In this document: one piece after another, positions 1 through 7,298 of the stretch
Layout: every line of letters begins with the position of its first letter
How positions within the stretch are numbered: the first letter of the stretch is position 1
Assembly: GCA_009392675.1 (NCBI GenBank)
Contig: VFFY01000177.1
Location: 1-15,305, forward strand
Direction: 5' to 3'
From: SAR202 cluster bacterium
GTDB taxonomy: Bacteria; Chloroflexota; Dehalococcoidia; Lucifugimonadales; UBA826
Length of the DNA: 15,305 nucleotides
Notes under the pieces: model-generated
The model's database searches: none
Told to the model about the DNA's origin: nothing
Seen by the model: only the letters and a program-made list of their open reading frames with translations
Translations under genes and position numbers: made by a program

Positions 1-558
1 CGGCATGCTGAGCAGATGGTTAGAGGAATAGCCTTGCTCCCCCATGGTGTTGGTAAGGAAATTCGCACCCTGGTTTTTTGCCAAGGAGATGCGATAGAGA
101 CTGCAAAACAGGCGGGTGCCGATCATGTTGGTAATGACGATGTTATAGCCGAGATAGAGAAGGGTTGGCTTGACTTTGATGTATCCATTGCCACACCCGA
201 CATGATGGGAAAGGTAAGTAAGTTAGGAAGAATTCTGGGACGGAAAGGCCTGATGCCTAACCCTAGAACAGGGACAGTAGTTTCGGTAGAAGACATACCT
301 AGGGCAATAGAAGAGGCAAAGAAAGGCCGGATTGAGTTTAGATTGGACAAAAGTGCCTTGATTCATGTACCAATTGGGAAAGCTAGTTTTGATGAAGAGC
401 AGTTGATGGAAAATTTAACTACCTTGGTTGACACTATACTTCGTAGTCGACCGTCGGGAGTAAAAGGACAGTTTTTAAGGTCTGCCTTTTTAACTTCAAC
501 AATGGGACCTAGCGTTTCCATAGATATTGCAGGGATTATGTCTCTTAGAGTAGAATAA
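1..558 (+). CDS. rplA: 50S ribosomal protein L1, 3' part (N-terminus outside window)
   Basis: This is the C-terminal 185 residues of ribosomal protein L1, which binds 23S rRNA at the L1 stalk and often represses its own operon. The reading frame is open to base 1. The residues before the first internal ATG at 16 (RHAEQ-MVRG) match the usual L1 segment before VRG and the LPHG.G motif, so that ATG is not the start. Further L1 landmarks are the FDVSIATPDMMG segment, GRILGRKGLMPNPRTGTV in the middle, and the STMGPSVSIDIAG tail. The real start should lie about 45-50 codons upstream. It is followed by the L10 leader, rplJ and rplL, the normal order. The stop is TAA at 556-558. Identification is secure. 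Confidence 0.97.
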   Translation, partial: RHAEQMVRGIALLPHGVGKEIRTLVFCQGDAIETAKQAGADHVGNDDVIAEIEKGWLDFDVSIATPDMMGKVSKLGRILGRKGLMPNPRTGTVVSVEDIPRAIEEAKKGRIEFRLDKSALIHVPIGKASFDEEQLMENLTTLVDTILRSRPSGVKGQFLRSAFLTSTMGPSVSIDIAGIMSLRVE

Positions 559-562
559 GTTC

Positions 563-672
563 GTTGCCACAGACTGCGGGCTCTGATTTTCAGATTAAAA
601 ATTAGCCTGCACAGGCGGGACGTCAGCAAATTTGCTGATTTAATTGACCCGGCTGTGGCCGGGTTTTTTTTT
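563..672 (+). promoter_or_regulatory. L10-type ribosomal protein leader (attenuator RNA)
   Basis: This untranslated leader precedes rplJ. A stem pairs 576-581 (GCGGGC) with 605-610 (GCCTGC), with one G-U pair. It carries a small hairpin at 582-594 (TCTGA, TTT, TCAGA). An outer weak pairing joins 564-568 with 614-618, leaving the ACAGACT bulge at 569-575. This layout and the AGACTG.GGG / CCTGC signature resemble the known L10 leader, which is bound by the L10-L12 complex and regulates rplJL. It runs into a perfect Rho-independent terminator at 648-672, so transcription attenuation is the likely mechanism. Pairings were made by eye; the family call is from known architecture. Confidence 0.8.
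648..672 (+). terminator. Intrinsic terminator inside the rplJ leader
   Basis: A perfect 6-bp GC stem, CCCGGC (648-653) with GCCGGG (658-663) and loop TGTG, is followed at once by nine T (664-672). It lies 40 bases upstream of the rplJ start, so it must act as a regulated attenuator rather than as the end of the operon. Confidence 0.85.
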
Positions 673-712
673 GGCCAAATGAAGTTTTAAACAATTGTTT
701 TCGGAGATGGAT

Positions 713-1264
713 ATGCCTACTAACAGAAAGGCACAAGATGTAGATGCACTTAAGGAAGCTATGAAAGGCTGCACAATAGCCATAGCAACTGATTACTCGG
801 GATTGAATGTATCAGAGATGAGTGCATTTAGAACAACTTTAAGAGAGAACGGGATCAAGTATAAAGTTGTTAAAAACACCCTATTTAAAATCGCTGCAGA
901 TCAGGCTGAAATGCCAGCTATTAAAGATCTTATCGAAGGCACGACGGCCATAGCCTTTGGCTACGGGGACGAGCAAGTTCCTGCCAAGATAATTACTAAA
1001 TATGTCCAAGATTCGGGAGTAGAGTTAAAAATAAGGAACGCCTTGATTGGCGATCAAACTCTTTCCTCAGATCAACTGAAAGAGCTGGCCGCTTTACCTG
1101 GTAAAGAAGAATTAGCGGCGAAGTTGGTTGGGCAGTTGTACGGACAACTGGCCGGATTAGTTCATGTGTTGAATAACCCATTAGTTAGGTTGGCTAGGTC
1201 CTTGAATTCCCCGTCTAGTGGTTTGGTAAATGTGCTGAACAGCCGTGTTCAGCAGATTTCTTAG
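713..1264 (+). CDS. rplJ: 50S ribosomal protein L10
   Basis: L10 (183 residues) anchors the L7/L12 dimers to the 23S rRNA stalk base and, with L12, is the usual ligand of the leader upstream. Family features are the N-terminal ALKEAMKG, the DYSGL segment, the R..LRENGIKYKVVKNTL RNA-binding block near residues 40-60, and the central EGTTAIAF motif. The C-terminal helix that binds L12 follows an LPGKEEL stretch. The ATG at 713 was chosen because GGAG (703-706) lies six bases before it; an in-frame TTG at 695 and ATG at 707 give longer versions but overlap or precede this site. The C-terminal tail ends in a short LN..PLVRLAR / LNS repeat-like helix. rplL follows after 41 bases. Confidence 0.97.
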   Translation: MPTNRKAQDVDALKEAMKGCTIAIATDYSGLNVSEMSAFRTTLRENGIKYKVVKNTLFKIAADQAEMPAIKDLIEGTTAIAFGYGDEQVPAKIITKYVQDSGVELKIRNALIGDQTLSSDQLKELAALPGKEELAAKLVGQLYGQLAGLVHVLNNPLVRLARSLNSPSSGLVNVLNSRVQQIS

Positions 1265-1305
1265 AAAGAAACGCAAATTAATAAATAATTAGGAGAGTAT
1301 TAGTT

Positions 1306-1695
1306 ATGGCTTTATCTAAAGATGAAATTCTAGAGGCTATAAAGGAATTACCCGTTATAGAGCTGGCTGGATTAGTCAAGGATCTTGAAGAGGAGTTTGG
1401 GGTCAGTGCCGCCGCGGCTGCACCTGTAGCAATTGCCGCAGCACCGACAGCCGGGGACTCAGAGGAGGCTGCTGAGGAGGAAAAAGATGCATTCACCATT
1501 AATCTCAAAGAGATTGGCGAGAATAAAATTAACGTCATCAAGGCAGTTAGAGCTGCTACATCGCTAGGATTAAAGGAAGCAAAAGACCTCGTAGAGAGTG
1601 CTCCTGTTGCGATTAAAGAAGGGGCTGGTAAAGAAGAGGCAGATAAACTAAAGAAAGAACTAGAAGAAGCTGGCGCCGTAGTAGAATTACTCTGA
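1306..1695 (+). CDS. rplL: 50S ribosomal protein L7/L12
   Basis: This 129-residue stalk protein recruits translation GTPases to the ribosome. Three parts are visible: an N-terminal dimerisation helix pair (about residues 1-33, with ELAGLVKDLEEEFGV), an alanine/glutamate-rich hinge (about 34-60), and the C-terminal domain. That domain carries INVIKAVRAATSLGLKEAKDLVE and ends ELEEAGAVVELL, nearly canonical. AGGAG at 1291-1295 precedes the ATG by ten bases. It is the last gene of the ribosomal run here; the next gene is on the opposite strand, so rpoB and rpoC are not attached. The stop is TGA and nothing after it resembles a strong terminator. Confidence 0.98.
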   Translation: MALSKDEILEAIKELPVIELAGLVKDLEEEFGVSAAAAAPVAIAAAPTAGDSEEAAEEEKDAFTINLKEIGENKINVIKAVRAATSLGLKEAKDLVESAPVAIKEGAGKEEADKLKKELEEAGAVVELL

Positions 1696-1741
1696 GACAT
1701 ATTGGATGTCGTAGATAGTTTTAACGGATAGTTGGGCGGAT

Positions 1742-3037
1742 TTAGTTATATGGTATGTTTCTATCTACTTCTCTCAAGAATGGGATAGTCTGAGGCCCTT
1801 CAGGTAATACACACACCGTTCCGTTTCGATACTTCTCAGAAAGTAACTCTGACACTTTCTTGGAAACATCGTCAGCCGGGAGTAAATGGGCCTCAATAAT
1901 TTGGTCTGTGGATAGGTTTCCTGACTTTAGATACACATCATTTTCCATTTGTATTGAGGCCTGTATTTGAACCTGCCATTGATCATGTTTTTGGTAGTCT
2001 GAGGCCTCAATCATATTAAGAAGTGACTGTGGTGATGCCTGTGATTTGAGGATTTCACCATAAGAACCATGATCTGGTATGCCATCTGAACACTCAGCAG
2101 CACATATAATGCTACCACCCTTTTTTACAATTTGGTGGGCAGCAGACATCCCTTTAACAGCCTGGTATAAGTTCATATCTAAAGGGTATCCACTGTTGGT
2201 GGTGACAACTATGTCAAATGGTTCGGGAACCTCTCTCATGGCGGTGGAATGAGCGAATTCACACGCCGCCTTATGAACCTGAAACATTTCTCCAGCATAG
2301 ACACTCGTTATTTGATGATGTTTATTGATAGTCACATCCAAAGTGAAATCTGATGGGAACAGCGTGGCAATTTCTCTTATTGAATCGTGTATGGGGTTTC
2401 CATGGGTTATCCCCCATTTTGAATTGGGGTTGCTAATCATGTCGGAATCGTGAAGCTTCATAATGGTTTCAAACCCAGCCAATCCCGGGGCAATCATTTT
2501 TGGCCCGCCGCTGAATCCAGCAAAAAAATGAGGTTCCACAAATCCAGTGGTAATCTTGAAATCTGTTTCTATCCAATCGGTGTTTAGAAATATTGGGATA
2601 TATTCTTTAGTGACTCCGACCTTCGTTAGATTGGCTTGACTGAAAGCATCGTGATTGACAATGTTATAACCTCCGCTCATAGGTAGTTCGCCCAACATGG
2701 AAAATAATTCAGAATGGGTGTTTTTACGATGAGTCCCAGTTGCAATAAAGATGGTTATGTTGGATGGATGGATATGTTTTAACTCATTTAAAATGACAGG
2801 TAAAATTATTTTGCTGGGCATAGGCCTGGTTATATCACAAACACTTATCCCTATTTTTTGTCCTGGCTCTATGGATTTTCGGAGAGGAGAGGTTCCGATT
2901 GGATTTCGGAGAGCTGTTTTGATAGCCCCTAGTTCATCTGGCAATCCCGGAATAAACTGAGGTTCAATTATTGAAGTTTGATCACTAGGGAGATCAATGG
3001 TTAGACCTGTTTTCCCATATGCTAAATCTATTTTCAT
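1742..3037 (-). CDS. larA: LarA-like nickel-dependent 2-hydroxyacid racemase (DUF2088)
   Basis: This 431-residue protein is of the lactate racemase family, which uses a nickel-pincer nucleotide (NPN) cofactor to racemise or epimerise 2-hydroxyacids. The N-terminal domain has DITRPMP (68-74) and ATGTHR (99-104). The core motif EPHFFAGFSGGPK (168-180) follows. Compared with Lactobacillus LarA, H103, H170, K180 and H196 fall where catalytic His108 and His174, cofactor-bearing Lys184 and Ni-binding His200 lie, with spacings of ten and sixteen preserved. The active-site set is therefore complete. The substrate is unknown, since the family includes racemases for acids other than lactate. The cofactor genes larB, larC and larE are not in this window. 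It is last in a four-gene minus-strand run, 18 bases after the M20 peptidase. The ATG has no clear ribosome-binding site. Confidence 0.85.
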   Translation of the reverse strand: MKIDLAYGKTGLTIDLPSDQTSIIEPQFIPGLPDELGAIKTALRNPIGTSPLRKSIEPGQKIGISVCDITRPMPSKIILPVILNELKHIHPSNITIFIATGTHRKNTHSELFSMLGELPMSGGYNIVNHDAFSQANLTKVGVTKEYIPIFLNTDWIETDFKITTGFVEPHFFAGFSGGPKMIAPGLAGFETIMKLHDSDMISNPNSKWGITHGNPIHDSIREIATLFPSDFTLDVTINKHHQITSVYAGEMFQVHKAACEFAHSTAMREVPEPFDIVVTTNSGYPLDMNLYQAVKGMSAAHQIVKKGGSIICAAECSDGIPDHGSYGEILKSQASPQSLLNMIEASDYQKHDQWQVQIQASIQMENDVYLKSGNLSTDQIIEAHLLPADDVSKKVSELLSEKYRNGTVCVLPEGPQTIPFLREVDRNIPYN

Positions 3038-3055
3038 ACATAGGACTCAAACATA

Positions 3056-4135
3056 TTATTTAGTTCTCAAAAGAGCTTCACAAAGATGTGCGGCGTCTAC
3101 CAAATCGGGGATTGTTACGTACTCTCGCACTGTATGCATGCCATGGTCTGCCATGCCTACTACCACGGAGCTAATTCCATTCAGCCTAAACACATTGCCG
3201 TCGGTTCCGCCTCCTGATGGTTTCATACTTGGTTTTAATCCAAGGCCTTTCAGTGTTTCCTTGACTCTCATTGTGGCTGGATCATCGTCAGTCAAGGTAT
3301 AAGTTTCAAATTCTACGTGTAAATGGTTATTTATTGTCGCATCTGGGAATAGTTTTTCTACTTCTTTTACGACGTCTGTTATTTGAACTCTTAATCCGTC
3401 TAAGTTTTCTATACTTGTACTACGAAATTCCCCGCGAATTGTAGTTGTCTCTGGTACCGCATTTCTGACCGTACCACCTTCAATAGTTCCCACATTCACC
3501 GTTGTATTCTCATCCAATCTCCCTTGTGGGAGTCGTGTGATAATTTCTGAGGCTATTTTAATAGAGGAAAGACCTTTTTCCGGCTCCACTCCTGCATGCG
3601 CAGCTCTGCCGGTGATTTCTATATCAAATCCCACATAGGTTGGGCTCGATGCGGTTATTTGGCTTACTGGTCCCTCTCCATCAAATACGATCGCTTCTTT
3701 GGCGGTTATCAAATTGAAGTCTAGGTTTCGAGCCCCTACCAGTCCTATTTCTTCTTCCCTGGTAAAAGCAAGTTCTACTGGATGGTATTCAACCCCGTCT
3801 TCCATAATCGATTCTAAAGCTTCAAGAATGGCTGATATTCCAGCCTTACAATCTCCACCCAAAATAGTGGTTCCGTCTGACACAATTCTGTCACCTTTCA
3901 CTGATGGGTTTATTCCCCTTCCTGGCTCTACTGTGTCCAGATGGGCCGACAAGAGGATTGGATCTGGCCTTCCGTCCGACGCAACTAGGTTTCCATATGC
4001 GTCCCTCATTGTTTTGAAACCTAATGTTTCCAATCGGGAGGAAATATTGATAGCCATATTTTCCTCTTCCCCTGAAGGGCTATCAATTTTTGCTATATCG
4101 CAAAATGTTTGTACGAGTCGTTCTCTTCTAATCAT
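3056..4135 (-). CDS. M20-family zinc peptidase (PepT-like)
   Basis: This 359-residue metallopeptidase is of the M20 family, which uses two metals to hydrolyse peptide or amide bonds. Motifs in order are SAHLDTV (H65 metal ligand, D67), GGDCKAG (D95 bridging ligand), TREEEIG (catalytic Glu and metal Glu within 127-129), FDGEG (D152 ligand), a lid-domain AAHAG (H180), and a late DHGMHTVREYV (H334 ligand). All metal and catalytic positions are present. Length and motif wording resemble tripeptidase T-like proteins rather than ArgE or DapE, but the true substrate cannot be read from sequence. No signal peptide is seen, so it should be cytoplasmic. It lies 55 bases after nadE and 18 bases before larA, probably co-transcribed. 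Only a weak AAGAG precedes the start. Confidence 0.9.
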   Translation of the reverse strand: MIRRERLVQTFCDIAKIDSPSGEEENMAINISSRLETLGFKTMRDAYGNLVASDGRPDPILLSAHLDTVEPGRGINPSVKGDRIVSDGTTILGGDCKAGISAILEALESIMEDGVEYHPVELAFTREEEIGLVGARNLDFNLITAKEAIVFDGEGPVSQITASSPTYVGFDIEITGRAAHAGVEPEKGLSSIKIASEIITRLPQGRLDENTTVNVGTIEGGTVRNAVPETTTIRGEFRSTSIENLDGLRVQITDVVKEVEKLFPDATINNHLHVEFETYTLTDDDPATMRVKETLKGLGLKPSMKPSGGGTDGNVFRLNGISSVVVGMADHGMHTVREYVTIPDLVDAAHLCEALLRTK

Positions 4136-4190
4136 GTTTAAGCTCTTATTTATACGTTGTTTTATACGGCAGCAATACTAATATATGTAT

Positions 4191-5891
4191 TTAATATGGT
4201 CGATATTTGTTGGAAATAGGCATTCTACGATCTCTACCGAAATTCCGGGAAGTTATTTTGATACCTGGAGCTGATTGACGTCTTTTGTATTCATTTATGT
4301 CTACAAGTTTCAATATTTCAGCCACAGTACCAGGATCGAAGCCAATATTTAAGATCTCATCAATTCCAAGATCTTCTTCGATATATTTTTCCAAAATAGC
4401 ATCCAATATACCGTAATCAGGTAGAGTATCTGAATCTTTTTGATTGGGTCTTAATTCCGCGCTAGGAGGTTTGGTTAAGACAGAATCGGGAATTAAATCG
4501 TATCCATGTTTCATATTAATATAGTGGCAAATTTCGTACACTTTACCTTTGGGTAAGTCTTTTATTACTGAGAATCCTCCTGCCATGTCCCCATAAATGG
4601 TTGCATACCCAACAGCCATTTCACTTTTGTTTCCGGTAGTTAATACGAGAAAACCAAATTTATTAGATAATGCCATCATTATATTGCCTCTGATTCTAGA
4701 TTGGAGGTTTTCCTCGGCGACCCCCCATTCGGTTCCTTGAAATTGATCACTGAGACCTTTTTCCATGGATTGAAGAATTTCCTCAATTTGAATCGTGTCC
4801 ATTCGTATTTCTAGATTGTCAGCTAGTTGTTTGGCGTCAACTTTGCTCCCCATGGAGGAAAATTTGGAAGGCAAAGATATTCCTCTCACATTTTCCGAGC
4901 CTAAAGCCTCTACTGCAATTGCGGCAACCAAGCTAGAATCAATACCTCCTGATAGAGCAATTAGAACCTTAGTGAATCCACATTTTCTTACGTAATCTCG
5001 TGTTCCTAGTACCAAAGCTCTGTAAATCTCTTCCTTCTGATCAATTATGTTAAATGTAGGTGATGAAACAATAGATGGACTCTCTCTTATGGTCCCTGGT
5101 AAGGTCACTTGTTTTATCTCGTTAATCGATTCCGGTATAGTACTAGGCTTATATGTTGGAAGATCAATTTCATAAATATATGTATTTTCTTCGAATTGAT
5201 TCGCTCTCATGAGTATATTGCCTGTAGGGCCAACTATTAGGCTACCTCCATCAAATACAAGCTCATCTTGCCCGCCAACCATGTTTATATATGCGATGAA
5301 GATACCATTGCTTTTCGCTCTTTCGATCAAGATTTTTTCTCTTTGAGACCTTTTCCCCAAGCTGAAAGGGGAACCATTGATATTGATAATCAAAGATGCC
5401 CCGTTTTCACTCTGGATATCACTTGGCCCAGGTGAAAACCAAATATCTTCGCATACATTTACCCCGAACCTCACCTGGCCTAAATCATATACAGGGAAAT
5501 CAGATCCCTCGGCGAAATAACGTTTTTCATCAAAGACTCCGTAATTCGGCAGATGTATCTTTTGATAGCTATCAACGATTTCATGTTTGCTGGCTATTGC
5601 TGCAGAGTTGTAAATTTTGTCTTCCACACGTTCTGCAAACCCGAATATAGCCGTTATTTCACCTGTAGATCGAGCTATTTTTTCGGCAGCATCCATGCTG
5701 TTTTTTATGAAATCGTGTTTAAGTAACAGATCTTCTGGCGGGTATCCAGTCACAGCCAATTCTGGGAAAGCGATAATGTCAATTTCTTCCTGCTCTGCTT
5801 TCTCTATATGGTGAATGATGAGGTCACTGTTATGACCTAAGTCACCGACTGTAGGGTTTATCTGTGCTAGTGCTAAACGTAGGGTAGCCAA
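4191..5891 (-). CDS. nadE: Glutamine-dependent NAD+ synthetase
   Basis: This 566-residue two-domain enzyme makes NAD+ from nicotinic acid adenine dinucleotide, ATP and glutamine. The N-terminal nitrilase-type glutaminase domain shows the Glu-Lys-Cys triad: E44 in FPELAVTGYPPEDL, K111 in KIHLPNYGVFDE, and C147 in VNVCEDIWF. The C-terminal synthetase domain has the ATP PP-loop SGGIDSS (314-320), then TTGNKSEMAVGYATIYGD and KPPSAELRPNQ.DSD.LPDY. Length fits the bacterial fused form. The start is TTG at 5889-5891, because an in-frame TGA lies only six codons upstream with no ATG between, and the protein begins as homologues do (LRLALAQINPTVGD). The ribosome-binding site is weak. It is the second gene of the minus-strand run, 71 bases after the aminotransferase. 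Confidence 0.95.
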   Translation of the reverse strand: MATLRLALAQINPTVGDLGHNSDLIIHHIEKAEQEEIDIIAFPELAVTGYPPEDLLLKHDFIKNSMDAAEKIARSTGEITAIFGFAERVEDKIYNSAAIASKHEIVDSYQKIHLPNYGVFDEKRYFAEGSDFPVYDLGQVRFGVNVCEDIWFSPGPSDIQSENGASLIININGSPFSLGKRSQREKILIERAKSNGIFIAYINMVGGQDELVFDGGSLIVGPTGNILMRANQFEENTYIYEIDLPTYKPSTIPESINEIKQVTLPGTIRESPSIVSSPTFNIIDQKEEIYRALVLGTRDYVRKCGFTKVLIALSGGIDSSLVAAIAVEALGSENVRGISLPSKFSSMGSKVDAKQLADNLEIRMDTIQIEEILQSMEKGLSDQFQGTEWGVAEENLQSRIRGNIMMALSNKFGFLVLTTGNKSEMAVGYATIYGDMAGGFSVIKDLPKGKVYEICHYINMKHGYDLIPDSVLTKPPSAELRPNQKDSDTLPDYGILDAILEKYIEEDLGIDEILNIGFDPGTVAEILKLVDINEYKRRQSAPGIKITSRNFGRDRRMPISNKYRPY

Positions 5892-5962
5892 TTCTAGTAT
5901 GGTCCATCAACATAAATTTAAATAAAATATACGGAAGCTATTCTACTGTAATCGGTGCTGAC

Positions 5963-7147
5963 TTACGTTTTAGACTCTACGAATTTACGTATTCTATCTA
6001 TGGCTTGGATTAGGTTTTCTGTTGAGTTTGCAAAGGATATTCTTATATGACCGGTGCCATATACACCAAATGATTCCCCCGCCAACACGGCTACACCGGC
6101 CTCCTCGAGAACCCTATTAGCAAATTCAGAGCTAATGATTCCGGTTCCCTCTATGTTTGGAAATGCATAAAAAGCACCTTTAGGTATAGCGCATGTTATA
6201 CCGTCAATTTTATTTAATCCATCTACCACTATAGACCTTCTCTTTTTGAATTCTTCAACCATTAATATTGAATCTTCTTGAGGCCCTTCTGTTGCTTCAA
6301 TAGCGGCTCTTTGAGTGAAACTGGCCGTGCATGACACACTGTTGGTCACTAACCGGGATATAGGTTCAACCAAATTATCTGGAAAGATACCGTAACCGAT
6401 TCTCCAACCAGTCATAGCGTAAGTTTTAGAGTAACCGTCAAGTATTATGGTTCTATCTACCATGTCAGGAAAACTTGCGATACTGTGGTGCGTTCCTTCG
6501 TATAGGAAGCGTGAATATATTTCATCAGATAACACTGTAATGTCATTTTCCTTGGCTAGTTTCGACAAAGCTTCTAAATCTTTTTTGTCTACCACGCTTC
6601 CACAGGGGTTATTAGGAGAATTAACAATCAGCAGTTTTGTTTTTTCCGATATCTGAGTTTCCACCTCTTTGATGTTTAAATTGAAGGAGTTTTCCTCACC
6701 AAGTCTCACTGGTACCGCCGTCCCGCCGCAAAATTTAATCATAGATTCATAAATCGGGAACCCGGGGTTTGGGTAAAGCACTTCATCCCCACTTTCTATC
6801 ATGGCCAGCATTATGAAAAACATGATTGGCTTGCCACCTGGGGTGACAATCACGTTTTCCTTTTTAACGCTTATATTCCTGCTTTTGGATATATCTTTTG
6901 CTATAGATTCTTTTAAATCATCGTATCCGGGAGAAGGGTTATATGAGGTAAACCCGTCGGATAAAGCCTGCTTGCCGGCCTCTACGATGTTGGTGGGGGT
7001 ATCAAAATCGGGTTCCCCGATTTCGAGATGTATGATGTGTCTTCCTTTGGCTTCTAACTGTTGGGCTTTTGCTAGTACTTCGAATGCTGTTTCTGTTCCG
7101 AGACGACTCATTCGCTGAGCTAATTTCATATGGGGTGGAATCTCCAT
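5963..7147 (-). CDS. PLP-dependent class I/II aminotransferase
   Basis: This 394-residue fold-type I aminotransferase resembles the aspartate aminotransferase group. Visible landmarks are LEIGEPDFDTP near 41-51, SYNPSPGYDDL near 68-78, VTPGGKPIMF (101-110), the NSPNNPCG motif (176-183), SDEIYS (207-212), and the PLP-lysine motif DGYSKTYAMTGWRIGYG with K241 and R249. The arginine in GHIRISFANS near the C-terminus should bind the substrate carboxylate. The exact amino donor is not readable. Two starts are possible: ATG at 7147 and ATG at 7129 (residue 7, MKLAQRMSRLG), where homologues usually begin; GGAG precedes the second by twelve bases. It heads the minus-strand run and is divergent from ispH across a repeat-bearing control region. 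Confidence 0.9.
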   Translation of the reverse strand: MEIPPHMKLAQRMSRLGTETAFEVLAKAQQLEAKGRHIIHLEIGEPDFDTPTNIVEAGKQALSDGFTSYNPSPGYDDLKESIAKDISKSRNISVKKENVIVTPGGKPIMFFIMLAMIESGDEVLYPNPGFPIYESMIKFCGGTAVPVRLGEENSFNLNIKEVETQISEKTKLLIVNSPNNPCGSVVDKKDLEALSKLAKENDITVLSDEIYSRFLYEGTHHSIASFPDMVDRTIILDGYSKTYAMTGWRIGYGIFPDNLVEPISRLVTNSVSCTASFTQRAAIEATEGPQEDSILMVEEFKKRRSIVVDGLNKIDGITCAIPKGAFYAFPNIEGTGIISSEFANRVLEEAGVAVLAGESFGVYGTGHIRISFANSTENLIQAIDRIRKFVESKT

Positions 7148-7298
7148 TACGACAGTTAGATACGATCAGTATACAACGACTCAAATAGTATACAACGACT
7201 CAAAGGTTACTACTACAATGAGCTTATCGACCTAATCATATGACATTATTTGATATCCTAGATCAGGTATCGAATATATATCATGTCAGGAGGACTAA
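7148..7298. promoter_or_regulatory. Divergent intergenic control region (aminotransferase / ispH)
   Basis: These 151 bases separate two divergent genes and hold no ORF of note. For the minus strand there is a near-consensus -10, TATACT (7173-7168), with a possible -35 TTGTAT (7195-7190) at 16-base spacing; both lie in the direct repeats. For the plus strand, TTGATA (7250-7255) may be a -35, with AT-rich ATATATAT at 7274-7281 as -10, but spacing is loose (17-19). The first base of an ispH transcript would then lie close to its ribosome-binding site. Promoter calls are by eye and tentative. Confidence 0.4.
7168..7204. repeat. Two direct 18-bp repeats, 19-base period
   Basis: The word agtatacaacgactcaaa occurs twice without mismatch, at 7168-7185 and 7187-7204, with one base between. 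The copies sit just upstream of the aminotransferase start and cover its best promoter candidate, so they could be a tandem operator. A chance local duplication is the alternative. Confidence 0.9.

Noticed and set aside
695..712. rplJ starting at TTG 695 or ATG 707
   Set aside because: The GGAG ribosome-binding site at 703-706 is correctly spaced only for the ATG at 713; the extra residues are not L10-like.
1278..1700. Serine/alanine-rich 140-residue frame on the minus strand over rplL
   Set aside because: It is the reverse-strand shadow of rplL, whose alanine and glutamate codons create the open frame.
1696..1710. Hairpin GACAT / ATGTC after rplL as a terminator
   Set aside because: Only five AT-rich pairs and no T-run follows; too weak to call.
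7148..7298. The two direct repeats as a CRISPR or mobile-element end
   Set aside because: Only two copies with a one-base gap, no spacers, no target duplication and no transposase gene nearby.
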